A stretch of 64,000 bases of DNA from Brevundimonas sp. (GCF_027484365.1 NZ_JAIXTC010000015.1:109411-173410), one strand, 5' to 3'; counted from the stretch's first letter, positions 52,390 through 62,512 are shown. The notes: generated by a model from the letters alone, not told the origin. Translations and numbers: made by a program.

Positions 52390-53537
52390 GGGGCGACCGC
52401 CCGTGTGCGACGGGTCGCCAGCCAGCGCTCTACGGCGAAGGTCAGGGCGATCAACAGGGCCAGCCACGGGCGCAGGTCGAGCGCCGGCTGATCAAAGGGG
52501 GCGGCGCCGGTCAGGGGCGGGTGGTCGACGGCGGCGACCCGGGCGGGCGCGGGCCGGGGGGCAAGCATGGTGGCGAGGGCGTCGGGGAAGCCGGGCTCGA
52601 CCAGTTGCGGGATCGCGGCGGGCTCCAGGGCGCGGGTCAGACGGATCACACGCCCTCGACCGAGACGACCGGCGACGGCGAGCGGCTCTCCGGCCGTGCC
52701 GCGCCAGACGGGGACGGTCTCCCCCTCGACCGGAATGCGGGCCTCGAGGGCGGTCAGGATCACGCCGCCGTTGCGGACCCAGGCCTCGACAGGGGCCGGG
52801 ACCGGGCCGGCCGCCAGCCAGACCAGATGACCCGCGCCGTTCGGGACCGGGCGATCGATCGGCTCGGCGGCGAAGTCGGGATCGACCTCAGCGACGGTCC
52901 AGGCCGTGGCCGCGGCGCGGAAATAGCGGACGGCATCCTCAGCCTCAGGGGCGTAGCGCACGGTCAGGGCGGGCGGGGCGGGCGAGGCGATGGGGCGCCC
53001 AGGTGCTTCAGCGCCGACGGCCCATTCGACGCGGCGGGACAGCTTCGGCCGCTCGGCATCGATGCCTTCCAGAGTCGCCGGCACGACCAGCTTGACCGGG
53101 GCGCCCGACGGCAGTTCGGCGTCCAGCTGACGGATCAGGCTGACGAGGTCACCGGATGCGGCGGGAGCCATTCCCCCCGTCTCCGGGAAGCCGGGGGCCA
53201 GCCAGACGACGCGGTCGCCCGCCTCCGTGGCGGCGGCGATGGTCTGGGCGTCGGCACCCGGGGCCACGGCCACGACGGGTCGACGGTCGGCCGCATTCCA
53301 CAGCACCGGTGCGGCCAGCCACAGGGCGATGAGGGCCAGCAGCAGAAGGCGTGAGGCGAGCAGCAGCCGCTCGTCGATCCTCAGGCTGCGGCGCGGCTTC
53401 GGCGCGGCGTCGAGCCAGCGCAGGGCGGCGAAGTCGATGGTCCGGCTCTCGGTCCGGCGCGCGATATGGATGACGACGGGGATCGCCAGGGCCAGCAGGG
53501 CGGCGAGGGCGGCGGGGAGGATGAGGGCCGGGCTCAT
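52386..53537 (-). CDS. BatA domain-containing protein (N-terminal double-TM domain)
   Basis: LILPAALAALLALAIPVVIHIARRTESRTIDFAALRWLDAAPKPRRSLRIDERLLLASRLLLLALIALWLA. Confidence 0.87.
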   Translation of the reverse strand: MSPALILPAALAALLALAIPVVIHIARRTESRTIDFAALRWLDAAPKPRRSLRIDERLLLASRLLLLALIALWLAAPVLWNAADRRPVVAVAPGADAQTIAAATEAGDRVVWLAPGFPETGGMAPAASGDLVSLIRQLDAELPSGAPVKLVVPATLEGIDAERPKLSRRVEWAVGAEAPGRPIASPAPPALTVRYAPEAEDAVRYFRAAATAWTVAEVDPDFAAEPIDRPVPNGAGHLVWLAAGPVPAPVEAWVRNGGVILTALEARIPVEGETVPVWRGTAGEPLAVAGRLGRGRVIRLTRALEPAAIPQLVEPGFPDALATMLAPRPAPARVAAVDHPPLTGAAPFDQPALDLRPWLALLIALTFAVERWLATRRTRAVAP

Positions 53538-54421
53538 TGCCGACCGGTCGCGCGTAACAGGGTGCGGATCGGCACGTCCGCGCTCTCGTCGATGAAGTGT
53601 TCGACGTGGCGGATGCCGCGCGCCTCGAGCCGGGCCGCCAGGGCCTCCCGGGCGGCGGCGAAGCGGGCGAGGAAGGTTTCGCGCAGGGAGCGGCCGTCGC
53701 CGATCAGCTCGGCGCCGGTCTCCGGATCATGGAACCGGTAGCCCTGCTCGAAGGGGAAGTCGCGTTCGTCGCCGGTCAGGATCTGGACGATGCAGATGTC
53801 GCGACCCGAGGCGGCCAGCCGTTCGGCGGTGGCGATACAGCCCTCGTCGAAGCCGTCGGTCAGGATGACGATCAGGTCGCGCGCGCCGATCTGTTCGCCG
53901 AAGACGCCGACGTCGCGGGTCCAGTCGGCGGCGCCCGAGGCCTTGAGAGGGGCGAGGGTCAGCAGCACGCGGTCGCGGTGCCGCCCACCGCTGTGGGGCG
54001 TGAGCACCATCGGACCCTCGGCGCGCTCGACCACGACGCCGAAGCGGTCGCCCTGATAGAGGGCGATCTCCATCAAGCTGGCGGTCAATCGGCGCGCGGC
54101 GTCGAACCGGGACCAGTCGGGGCGGGCCAGATCGGCCTGGGCCATGGAGGCGCTGGCGTCGAGGACGATCCAGATGGCGACCGGGCTCTCGCGCTCCGCG
54201 TCGCGGACGAAGAATTTGTCGGACCGGGCGTAGAGCTTCCAGTCGATGGCCCGCAGGTCGTCGCCGCGCTCATAGGCCCGGTACTGGGCGAACTCGAGCC
54301 CGCCGCCCTTGTTGCGGCTGTCGTGCATACCCGCGCTGGCCAGCACCGCCGCGCGACGCGGGACGATGGACAGGCGGCGTAGCCGGCTGCGCAACTCCGG
54401 GGGCAGGTCGAGCGGAGACAT
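53534..54421 (-). CDS. DUF58 domain-containing protein
   Basis: NKGGGLEFAQYRAYERGDDLRAIDWKLYARSDKFFVRDAERESPVAIWIVLDASASM. Confidence 0.94.
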   Translation of the reverse strand: MSPLDLPPELRSRLRRLSIVPRRAAVLASAGMHDSRNKGGGLEFAQYRAYERGDDLRAIDWKLYARSDKFFVRDAERESPVAIWIVLDASASMAQADLARPDWSRFDAARRLTASLMEIALYQGDRFGVVVERAEGPMVLTPHSGGRHRDRVLLTLAPLKASGAADWTRDVGVFGEQIGARDLIVILTDGFDEGCIATAERLAASGRDICIVQILTGDERDFPFEQGYRFHDPETGAELIGDGRSLRETFLARFAAAREALAARLEARGIRHVEHFIDESADVPIRTLLRATGRQ

Positions 54422-54429
54422 GCCCTGGA

Positions 54430-55428
54430 TCAGTCGGGCGTCGGTGCGGGCAGGGCGGCGACGAGGGCGGCGACCACGTCATCAGCCGTCTTGCGCTCGG
54501 CCTCGGCGGCGAAGGACAGCAGGATGCGGTGACGCAGGACCGGGGCGGCCAGGGCGATGACATCCTCGCGCGTCGCGGCGAGGCGACCGTGCAGCAGGGC
54601 GCGGGCCTTGGCGGCCAGCACCAGGGCCTGACCGGCGCGCGGACCGGCACCCCAGCGGACGTAGTCCTGGACGGCCTTGGGTGCGTCCGCCGACGGGCGC
54701 GTGGCGCGCACGAGGGTGGTGATCCAGGTCAGCAGGGCCTCGCCGACATAGACGTCGCGCACCCATTTCTGCAGGGCGACGATGTCCTCTCCGACCATGA
54801 CCTGGGGCACGGCGCCGATGCCCGACCCGGTCGTCGCGACGAGGATGGCGCGCTCCTCTTCCGCGGTCGGATAGCCGACGCGGATGTTGAGCAGGAACCG
54901 GTCCAGCTGGGCCTCGGGCAGGGGATAGGTGCCGGCCTGTTCGAGCGGGTTCTGGGTCGCCAGGACGAAGAAGGGCTCGTTCAGCTTGTGGGTCACGCCC
55001 GCATAGCTGACCGTGTGTTCCTGCATGGCCTCCAGCAGGGCGGCCTGGGTCTTGGGCGGGGTGCGGTTCAGCTCGTCGGCGAGGAACAGGTTGGTGAAGA
55101 CCGGGCCGGGCTGGAAGCGGAAGCTGCGGTGGCCTGTGCCGTGATCCTCCTCCAGCACCTCGGTGCCGAGGATGTCGGAGGGCATCAGGTCGGGGGTGAA
55201 CTGGACCCGCCGGAACTCCAGATGCAGGGCCTGTCCCAGGGTGCGGACCAGCAGGGTCTTTCCGAGGCCGGGGACGCCCTCGATCAGGCAGTGGCCGCCG
55301 GCGAGCAGGCCGATCAGCAGCTGTTCCACGACCTCGTTCTGGCCGACGATGGCCTGGCCGATGGCGGCCTTCAGCTTGCCGAGCTGGGCCAGCCGGGCGT
55401 CGATCTCGGATTGGGTGGGCGTGGTCAT
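54430..55428 (-). CDS. MoxR family AAA+ ATPase
   Basis: AIGQAIVGQNEVVEQLLIGLLAGGHCLIEGVPGLGKTLLVRTLGQAL; FLADELNRTPPKTQAALLEAMQEHTV. Confidence 0.96.
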   Translation of the reverse strand: MTTPTQSEIDARLAQLGKLKAAIGQAIVGQNEVVEQLLIGLLAGGHCLIEGVPGLGKTLLVRTLGQALHLEFRRVQFTPDLMPSDILGTEVLEEDHGTGHRSFRFQPGPVFTNLFLADELNRTPPKTQAALLEAMQEHTVSYAGVTHKLNEPFFVLATQNPLEQAGTYPLPEAQLDRFLLNIRVGYPTAEEERAILVATTGSGIGAVPQVMVGEDIVALQKWVRDVYVGEALLTWITTLVRATRPSADAPKAVQDYVRWGAGPRAGQALVLAAKARALLHGRLAATREDVIALAAPVLRHRILLSFAAEAERKTADDVVAALVAALPAPTPD

Positions 55429-55473
55429 CGGAGCTCCGGGGAGGAGGGAGGCGAAAAGGTCAGGCGGCCAGAG

Positions 55474-56181
55474 TCAGGCCGTCAGGGCGTAGATGATGAT
55501 GTTGACCGCGAACTTGGTGTTGTCCTCGGCCAGGAAGCGCTTGTTGCGCCAGTCGTAGTCCCACTCGCAGCCATAGTCCTTGTTCGAGTAGAGCACGCCC
55601 AGCCGACCATCGATCTCGATGCCCTTGAGGTAGTCGTGGATGAGGTCGTCGCCCCAGCCGTTCAGCTCGAAACTGGTCGCCGGCGGACCGTCCTCGAACT
55701 CGAAGAAGCTGCGGTAGAGGGCGTGGTCATTGGGCAGTTTCTTCAGGGCGTCGGCGCCGAAGATCTCGGCCATCTGGCGCTCGAAGGAGGTGGCGAACAG
55801 GCCGTCGATATCGTGGTTGCAGTCATCGACGAAGACGAAGCCGCCATTGCGGACATAGCGTTCGAAATTGCGCGCCTCGGCGGCGTTGAACTCCACCAGC
55901 TTGTGGCCGGCCAGGTAGCAGAACGGGGCGGTCAGCATGGCCGGATCGGCCAGGGCGATGACCCGCTCGTCGGGATCGACCCGCAGATTGGTGTAGTCGA
56001 CGAGGGAGGTCAGGATGTTGGCCGGCATCCGCTGGTCGACATCCCAGTCGCCGGAATCGTAGCGCAGCCGGGTGAACCAGAAATCATAGGTGGCCTGTGC
56101 CCCGGCGGCGTGCGGCAACCCTGCAAGCAGGGCCCCCAGCGCGCCGCCGGTCAGCAGTCGCAAGGCGTCGGCGCGTGTCAT
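55474..56181 (-). CDS. DUF4159 domain-containing secreted protein
   Basis: Signal-like N-terminus; YDFWFTRLRYDSGDWDVDQRMPANILTSLVDYTNLRVDPDERVIAL; YVRNGGFVFVDDCNHDIDG. Confidence 0.87.
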   Translation of the reverse strand: MTRADALRLLTGGALGALLAGLPHAAGAQATYDFWFTRLRYDSGDWDVDQRMPANILTSLVDYTNLRVDPDERVIALADPAMLTAPFCYLAGHKLVEFNAAEARNFERYVRNGGFVFVDDCNHDIDGLFATSFERQMAEIFGADALKKLPNDHALYRSFFEFEDGPPATSFELNGWGDDLIHDYLKGIEIDGRLGVLYSNKDYGCEWDYDWRNKRFLAEDNTKFAVNIIIYALTA

Positions 56182-56209
56182 ACCTGAACGCGACACGCAC
56201 CCTCTCCGG

Positions 56210-57544
56210 TCAGACGGCGTCGGACAGGGAGGTGAAGGTGAAGTCGCGCAGACGCATCGGAGGGATCATCATCGACAGGTTGGACTCGTCGCCCGCGACA
56301 CGGACCGGACGGCCCAGTTCGTCGATGTTGTTCAGCATGATCACCGGCGACTCGTTGAAGCGGAAGTTCTTCAGCGGGTACTTCAGCTCGCCGTTCTCGA
56401 TGTAGAAGGTGCCGTCGCGGGTCAGGCCGGTCAGCAGCACGGTCTGCGGATCGACCATGCGGATGTACCAGGTGCGGGTCACCAGGATGCCGCGCTCGGT
56501 CTCGCGAACCAGCTCCGAGATCGACTTCGTGCCGCCCGACATGATCAGGTTGCCGGGGGTGGCGTTGGCGGTCTTGCCCTGTTTTTCGGCCCAGTAGCGG
56601 CCGTAGTTCAGGTTGGTGACGACGCCGTCCTTGACGAAATCCATCCGCTCGCGCGGCAGGCCGTCGCCGTCCCAGGGCAGGACCGGGGCCTCGTCATGCC
56701 AGGGGTCGGCCGTGAAGGTGACGCGCGGATCAAAGACCTGTTCGCCGATCTTGTTGCCGCCGCCCGCCTTGGACAGGAAGCTGCGGCCTTCATCGGCCGC
56801 ACGGGCGCCGAAGAAGTTGAACATGAAGGAGATCAGGCCGGCGGCGGCGGCGGGCTCCAGGATGACCGTGTATTTGCCGGGCTCCAGGGCCTGGGCCTCG
56901 ACCGAAGCCGAAGCCTTGCGCATCGCGATCTGGATGTCGCTGTCGACGTTGAAGTCGCCGGCGTCCTTCAGGCTGCGGCCGACCCAGCCGGATCCCTTGC
57001 CGTCCTCGGTGCGCACCGTGCAGGTGTAGTTGAGACTGGTCGCGCGCTGGTAGCCGAAATTCCCGTTCGAGTTGGCGAAGGCGGTGAAGCCGGCGCTGTC
57101 GTTCAGGAAGCCGGCCGCGATCAGGTTCTGCGACTTGCAGGGATCGATCGAGGCGCGGGCGATCTCGGCCCGGTTTTCCGGCGTGATCGCGGCGGTGGCG
57201 GTGTTGAACGTATCGCTGGCGCGATAGGTCTGGCGCTGGACCGCCGGCATGAACTCCGGGTTTTCCGGCGCGAGCTTGGCCAGGTCCTCGGCGCGTTTGA
57301 CGACGCGGGCGAGGGCCTCGTCCGAGAACTCGTTGATGGTGGCCGTGCCGACCCGTTTGCCGAATGCGACCTGGACGCCGAGTTCGACGTCCGAGACCAC
57401 GCCCGAGGTGGACACGTTGTTGAGGGCGAAGCGGATGTTGCCCTCGGTGCCGCCGCCCAGCTGGGCGGTGCATTCGTCGGCGGTCGACAGCGCGATCACC
57501 TTCTCGAGGATCGTCCTGGCCTCGGCTTCCGTCATGATGCTCAT
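56210..57544 (-). CDS. TldE/PmbA-type partner of the TldD metallopeptidase family
   Basis: TldD/PmbA-like ending KNFRFNESPVIMLNNIDELGRPVRVAGDESNLSMMIPPMRLRDFTFTSLSDAV; no HExxxH motif seen. Confidence 0.87.
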   Translation of the reverse strand: MSIMTEAEARTILEKVIALSTADECTAQLGGGTEGNIRFALNNVSTSGVVSDVELGVQVAFGKRVGTATINEFSDEALARVVKRAEDLAKLAPENPEFMPAVQRQTYRASDTFNTATAAITPENRAEIARASIDPCKSQNLIAAGFLNDSAGFTAFANSNGNFGYQRATSLNYTCTVRTEDGKGSGWVGRSLKDAGDFNVDSDIQIAMRKASASVEAQALEPGKYTVILEPAAAAGLISFMFNFFGARAADEGRSFLSKAGGGNKIGEQVFDPRVTFTADPWHDEAPVLPWDGDGLPRERMDFVKDGVVTNLNYGRYWAEKQGKTANATPGNLIMSGGTKSISELVRETERGILVTRTWYIRMVDPQTVLLTGLTRDGTFYIENGELKYPLKNFRFNESPVIMLNNIDELGRPVRVAGDESNLSMMIPPMRLRDFTFTSLSDAV

Positions 57545-57566
57545 GTGATTTTTCCCTTGGGTCCGA

Positions 57567-59201
57567 TCAACCGAGCGAACGCGCGGTGTTGATGACGTTG
57601 ATGCCGTCGAAGCGGGTCGTCGACGAGCCGTGGCTGACGGCCGAAACCTGGCTGGGCTGGCCCTTGCCGTCGAAGAATGAGCCGAACATGCGGTAGTCGC
57701 TCTCGTCGCAGATGGCCGAACAGGCGTTCCAGAACTCCGGCGTGCGCATCTGGTAGGCGACGTCCTCGAGCGGCCGGGTGATCTCGCCGTTCTTGATCTC
57801 GTAGAACAGGGTGCCGCCGAACTGGGCGTTGTAGCGCTGCTGGTCGATCGAGAAGGAGCCGCGACCCAGGATGTAGATCCCGTTCTCGACGTTGGCGATC
57901 ATGTCGTTGACCTTCATCGGACGCGTGCCGGGCTTCAGCGAGACGTTGGCCATCCGCTGGAACTGAACCGTCGACCAGCTGTCGGCATAGGAGCAGCCGT
58001 CGGATTCCGTCTTGCCCAGGATGTGCACCTGGTCGCGCGTCGCCTGGTAGTCGACCAGCTTGCCGTCCCTGACCAGATCCCATGACTTGGTCTTGACGCC
58101 CTCGTCGTCGAACTCGACCGCGCCCAGCGACCCGACCTGGGTCTTGTCGGCGACCAGGTTGACGATGTCCGATCCGTACTGGAAGCGGCTCTCGCGCTTG
58201 TCGAGGGTGGCGAAGGAGGTGCCGGCGTAGTTGGCTTCGTAGCCGAGCACGCGGTCGAGCTCGAGCGGGTGGCCGACCGACTCGTGAATGGTCAGACCCA
58301 GGTGGTTGGGGTCCAGAACCAGATCGTAGGAGCCCGGGCGGACCGACGTTGCCGTGAGCTTCTCGCGCGCCTGTTCGGCTGCTGCGACCGCGTCCTTGGT
58401 CATGTCATAGGACATGCCGTAGCTGACCACGCCATTGGAGGCGACGATCTGGTCGGCCGTGTTGCCGTCCAGATATTCGTAGCCCAGACCCATCGGGGCC
58501 GAGAGGCCGTCGCGGGTGCGGAATTTGCCTGTCGTCTGGTCGATCGCCGTGACGGTGAACGGCGCCCAGATCCGGTGCACGTCCTGGTCGATGTAGGAGC
58601 CGTCCGAGCTGGCGAAATACTTCTGCTCATTGACCAGGAACAGCTGCGAATTGACGAAGTTGGCACCCGCGTTCATCGCCGCGGCGTTGACGCCCAGCAG
58701 CAGTTCGACCTTCTCCTCGATCGGCACTTCCATGGCGTTGCGGCGGATCGGTGTCTTCCAGGCGACCTCGCCGACGCCGCGCGTGGGGGCCAGCTGGACG
58801 GGCTGGGTCTGGTGGCGGGCATTCGCCTTGGCGATGGCGACGGCCAGGCGGGCGGCCTCGGCGACCGCTTCCGGCGTCATGATGTTGGTGGCCGAGAAGC
58901 CCCAGGCGCCGTCGGCGATGACGCGCACGCCCGTGCCCATCGACTCGGTGTTGACGATGTTCTGGACGTTGGCTTCGCGGGTGATCACGAACTGGCGCAT
59001 GTAGCGGCCGACGCGGACGTCGCAGTAGGTGGCGCCGGCAGCCGAGGCGGCGCTGAGGCCTGCATCTGCGAGGCGCTTCTTGACCGCGATCTCGAGGGTC
59101 TCGGTCAGTTGCGACGCGGCGATGGCGCGTCCGGCGAATCCGGGCAGCAGAAGCCCCCCCGCGCCGATGCCGCAAGCGGCGAGGAATGAACGTCTATCCA
59201 A
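57567..59201 (-). CDS. TldD-family metallopeptidase with twin-arginine-like signal peptide
   Basis: HLGLTIHESVGHPLELDRVLGYEANYAGTSF (HExxxH); N-terminus (M)DRRSFLAACGIGAGGLLLPGFAGRAIAA from TTG 59201. Confidence 0.88.
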   Translation of the reverse strand: MDRRSFLAACGIGAGGLLLPGFAGRAIAASQLTETLEIAVKKRLADAGLSAASAAGATYCDVRVGRYMRQFVITREANVQNIVNTESMGTGVRVIADGAWGFSATNIMTPEAVAEAARLAVAIAKANARHQTQPVQLAPTRGVGEVAWKTPIRRNAMEVPIEEKVELLLGVNAAAMNAGANFVNSQLFLVNEQKYFASSDGSYIDQDVHRIWAPFTVTAIDQTTGKFRTRDGLSAPMGLGYEYLDGNTADQIVASNGVVSYGMSYDMTKDAVAAAEQAREKLTATSVRPGSYDLVLDPNHLGLTIHESVGHPLELDRVLGYEANYAGTSFATLDKRESRFQYGSDIVNLVADKTQVGSLGAVEFDDEGVKTKSWDLVRDGKLVDYQATRDQVHILGKTESDGCSYADSWSTVQFQRMANVSLKPGTRPMKVNDMIANVENGIYILGRGSFSIDQQRYNAQFGGTLFYEIKNGEITRPLEDVAYQMRTPEFWNACSAICDESDYRMFGSFFDGKGQPSQVSAVSHGSSTTRFDGINVINTARSLG

Positions 59202-59385
59202 GGCTTCTCTCCACCCGAATGGCCTGCCGCGGGGGCGCGCAGGCGGTGATGAGCGGGCGTCGCACAGAGCCCCCTCGTCACGCGGGCCGCATCTTTGACA
59301 GGCCGATGACACAGGTCAAACGATCGGAGCGGTTAAGGCCGATCATTACGAACTCTTAACGCCGGACCCCGTGTTGGCGGGCGGT

Positions 59386-60255
59386 TCAGGCCGCCGGATC
59401 GAAGGGACGGAGCGGCACCAGAGGCGCGAACTCGCCCTCTGTCCGCGTCATGCGTGCCTGAATCGCGGCCATGACGTCGGCCGGACTCCACAGCGATCCC
59501 TGCATCACCGCGATCCACTCCAGCCCCTCGGCCACGGTGTGGTCGCGGGCATGGTTGAGGGCGGCCTTGGAGCCGGAGACGGCGAGCGGCGCCTTAGCGG
59601 CTATCCGCCGGGCCATGTCGAACGCGGCGGCCAGGACGGTATCGGCGTCGGGCAGGATCGCGTTGACCAGACCCAATTTCTCGGCGCGCTCCGATGTCAG
59701 TGTGGATCCCGTATAGGCCAGCTCCCGGACAACGCCCTCCGGCATCAATTTGGGCAGACGCTGCAGGCTGCCGATGTCGGCCATCATGCCGATATTGATC
59801 TCCTCAATGCGGAAATAGGCGTCCGCGCTGGCCAGCCGGATGTCGCAGGCCGCGATCAGGTCGAGGCCGCCGCCGACGCATGCGCCCTGAATGGCGGCGA
59901 TGACCGGGAAGCGCACCTTCTCGAGTGTCGTCAGGGTCTCCTGCAGATCGCGGGCGGTCTGGTGGAAGGCCTGACGGTCGGCCGCCGTGTCGGCGCTCAG
60001 GATCGCGCCGCCGGAGAAGACCGAGATGTCCATGCCGGCGCAGAAATTCCTGCCCTCTCCCGACAGGACGAGAGCGCGAACCTCGCCGGTCGCGTCCAGC
60101 GCCTTCAGCTCCGGACCGAACCGTCGCCAGAAGTCGATGTCGAGGGCGTTCGACGCCTCGGGACGGGTCAGACGCAGGTGGGCGACCGGACCGTCGCGGG
60201 TGATTTCGAAGCTTGGCAAGGCGAGACGCGTCCTGTTGACCGGGGCTACCACCAT
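59386..60255 (-). CDS. Enoyl-CoA hydratase/isomerase family protein
   Basis: VAHLRLTRPEASNALDIDFW; ALVLSGEGRNFCAGMDISVF; VIAAIQGACVGGGLDLIAACDIRLAS. Confidence 0.95.
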   Translation of the reverse strand: MVVAPVNRTRLALPSFEITRDGPVAHLRLTRPEASNALDIDFWRRFGPELKALDATGEVRALVLSGEGRNFCAGMDISVFSGGAILSADTAADRQAFHQTARDLQETLTTLEKVRFPVIAAIQGACVGGGLDLIAACDIRLASADAYFRIEEINIGMMADIGSLQRLPKLMPEGVVRELAYTGSTLTSERAEKLGLVNAILPDADTVLAAAFDMARRIAAKAPLAVSGSKAALNHARDHTVAEGLEWIAVMQGSLWSPADVMAAIQARMTRTEGEFAPLVPLRPFDPAA

Positions 60256-60446
60256 GCCACAGGCTCGCCCCAGACCAAGTCCTGATTGAAGACGCTCAGG
60301 GCGCGATCGGACTTGGCCGGCGCGACGCCCCCGGGACGGGCGCGGCGCTCGACGCCTTGACCGACGAGGAAACTCTGACCCGTTGCCGCGCCGAGGTGCA
60401 TCACAGGGCCCGTCTGATGTGGCGGATCGGCTTCGCGCCCTGACCG

Positions 60447-61055
60447 CTAGCCAGTGGACATCAGTCCCATACGGACCAGGGCCGACAGGTTGCCCGCCTG
60501 CATCTTGCTCATCACCTTCGCGCGGAAGATCTCGACGGTGCGCGGGCTGATCTCCAGGTCTGCAGCGATCTCCTTGTTGGAGCGGCCTTCGACCAGGGCG
60601 CGGAACACCTGGTGCTCGCGCTGGCTCAACTGGGCGATGCGGTCGGCGATTTCCCGCCGGCTTTGGCGCTCGTGCTCCTGTTTCGACAGATGGCCCAGAC
60701 AGCCGCGCACCGCTTCGAGCAGGCGATACGGGTCGAAGGGCTTCTCGATGAAGTCGACGACGCCCGACTTCATCATCTGAACGGCCATCGGCACGTCGGC
60801 GTGTCCGGTGATCACGATGATCGGCCAGGCGGCGCCTTTCAGCTCCCGCAGGCGGCGAACCACCTCGATGCCATCCATGTCGGGCATGCGCACGTCGGTG
60901 ATCACGCAGGCTGAATCCACCTCCGGAAGGTTGGCCAACAGTTCGCCGCCGGTGGCGAAGGCCCGGGCGCGGAGACCCTCGCCGCGAAGAAGGATGACCA
61001 GGGCGTCGCGAACGGCGTCGTCATCCTCGGCAATCAGCACCGCGATCGTATTCAT
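60447..61055 (-). CDS. FixJ-family response regulator (receiver + LuxR HTH)
   Basis: VLIAEDDDAVRDALVILLRGEGL; VITDVRMPDMDGIEVVRRL; LSQREHQVFRALVEGRSNKEIAADLEISPRTVEIFRAKVMSKM. Confidence 0.94.
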   Translation of the reverse strand: MNTIAVLIAEDDDAVRDALVILLRGEGLRARAFATGGELLANLPEVDSACVITDVRMPDMDGIEVVRRLRELKGAAWPIIVITGHADVPMAVQMMKSGVVDFIEKPFDPYRLLEAVRGCLGHLSKQEHERQSRREIADRIAQLSQREHQVFRALVEGRSNKEIAADLEISPRTVEIFRAKVMSKMQAGNLSALVRMGLMSTG

Positions 61056-62512
61056 GAGTCCAACAGTTCCCGCTCGCGCATCAGACAGAACGAGAAGGCG
61101 GCCCCGCCCAGCGGACTGGCCTCGACCTTCAGTACGCCACCGTGACTCTCGATTATGGTCCGGGTTACGGAAAGCCCCAGTCCCATACCGCCGGACTTTG
61201 TACTGATCAGGGGGCGGAAGATACTCTCCATATCGGCGGTTGCTATACCCGCGCCATTGTCCTCGACACGGATCTCGTAGGCCTCCGGCGAGATCGCCCG
61301 GCCGGAAACGACGACGCGCGGATCCGGCCGTCCCTCGAGGGCTTCGACGGCGTTGCGCACGAGATTGACCATGGCCTGCTGGAACTGGATCCGCTCGGCC
61401 CAGACCCTGTCGTTCTCCTCGTCGATATAGAACTCGATTGTCGCCCCTCCCGTGCCCCCGATCATCTCGAGGACGCCCTGAAGGTCGTAGATCATCGTGC
61501 CCGTGCGTTCGACATCCAGCCCACGGGTCTCGTGCGCCAGAAGTTCGCGCATTCGCCGGATGATTTCCCCGGCGCGCAGCAACTGACCCTTGGCCATGTC
61601 GACGGTCCGGCCCGCGCTGTCCGCCACGGGGCCTGCGCGACGCATGTCGGTCTTGGCCGCATGCAGATAGGTGACGGCGGCGCTGAGCGGCTGGTTCAGT
61701 TCATGGGCCAGTGTGGCCGCCATCTCCCCCAGGGAGTTCAGCCGCCAAACCCGGTTCAACTGGGTGTGCAGCTCCCGGGCCTGGGCATCGGCGGTGTGGG
61801 TCGCGGTCAGGTCGGTCAGCGTCAGGATGGCGTGATCGGGATCGTTCTCGTCCTCGTTGATGCCGAGCTGGATATTCAGGTGCAGCCGCTGGCCGTCGCC
61901 CCGGCGCGCCACCCATGATCCTGGCCCTGCACCGCCCGCGATGCGAGGCGCGAAGGTCTTCAGATCGAAATCCTCAACGAAAAGGCTGAACGGTTCGCCC
62001 GTCGCGAGCCCTTCGGACGCGGCCAGCAAGACGGAGGCGGACGGGGTCAGCGAACGAATGACGCCCCGGCGGTCCAGCATCACGACCGGAACGGACACCA
62101 GCACGGTCTGGAGCATGTGGTCGCGCCGGGCCAGCCGCAGTGAGAGCTCGTCGGCATGCCGGCGGGAGACGCGCAGGCGCCGGAATCCCTCGGAGATCAG
62201 CCAGGCCACGGTCGCGAACAGAACCGCATTGACGATCATGTCGATAACACTGTCCTGGCGGTCCAGGATGACGTTCGCCGTGATGGCCAGGAGGATGGCG
62301 AAGACCGTTTCGCGCCGGCCGGCCAGCAGGGCCACGGCCATCACGGCGGGCAGCATGGGCAGGTAGTAGAAGCTGCCGAATCCTTCCAGCGCGGTCCGTA
62401 TGCCGACGGCGGCCAGCACGGCGACGATTGCCAGGGGATAACCGGCCCACGGCGCCTGGGCCAACTGCGCCGCCCTCGTCCGGATCAACGCGATCGCGTT
62501 CTGTCGCCACAT
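61052..62512 (-). CDS. Membrane sensor histidine kinase (FixL/DctB-like)
   Basis: N-terminal TM cluster; EMAATLAHELNQPLSAAVTYLHAAK (H-box); VRNAVEAL, VEDNGAGIA, GGMGLGLSVTRTIIESHGG. Confidence 0.94.
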   Translation of the reverse strand: MWRQNAIALIRTRAAQLAQAPWAGYPLAIVAVLAAVGIRTALEGFGSFYYLPMLPAVMAVALLAGRRETVFAILLAITANVILDRQDSVIDMIVNAVLFATVAWLISEGFRRLRVSRRHADELSLRLARRDHMLQTVLVSVPVVMLDRRGVIRSLTPSASVLLAASEGLATGEPFSLFVEDFDLKTFAPRIAGGAGPGSWVARRGDGQRLHLNIQLGINEDENDPDHAILTLTDLTATHTADAQARELHTQLNRVWRLNSLGEMAATLAHELNQPLSAAVTYLHAAKTDMRRAGPVADSAGRTVDMAKGQLLRAGEIIRRMRELLAHETRGLDVERTGTMIYDLQGVLEMIGGTGGATIEFYIDEENDRVWAERIQFQQAMVNLVRNAVEALEGRPDPRVVVSGRAISPEAYEIRVEDNGAGIATADMESIFRPLISTKSGGMGLGLSVTRTIIESHGGVLKVEASPLGGAAFSFCLMRERELLDS

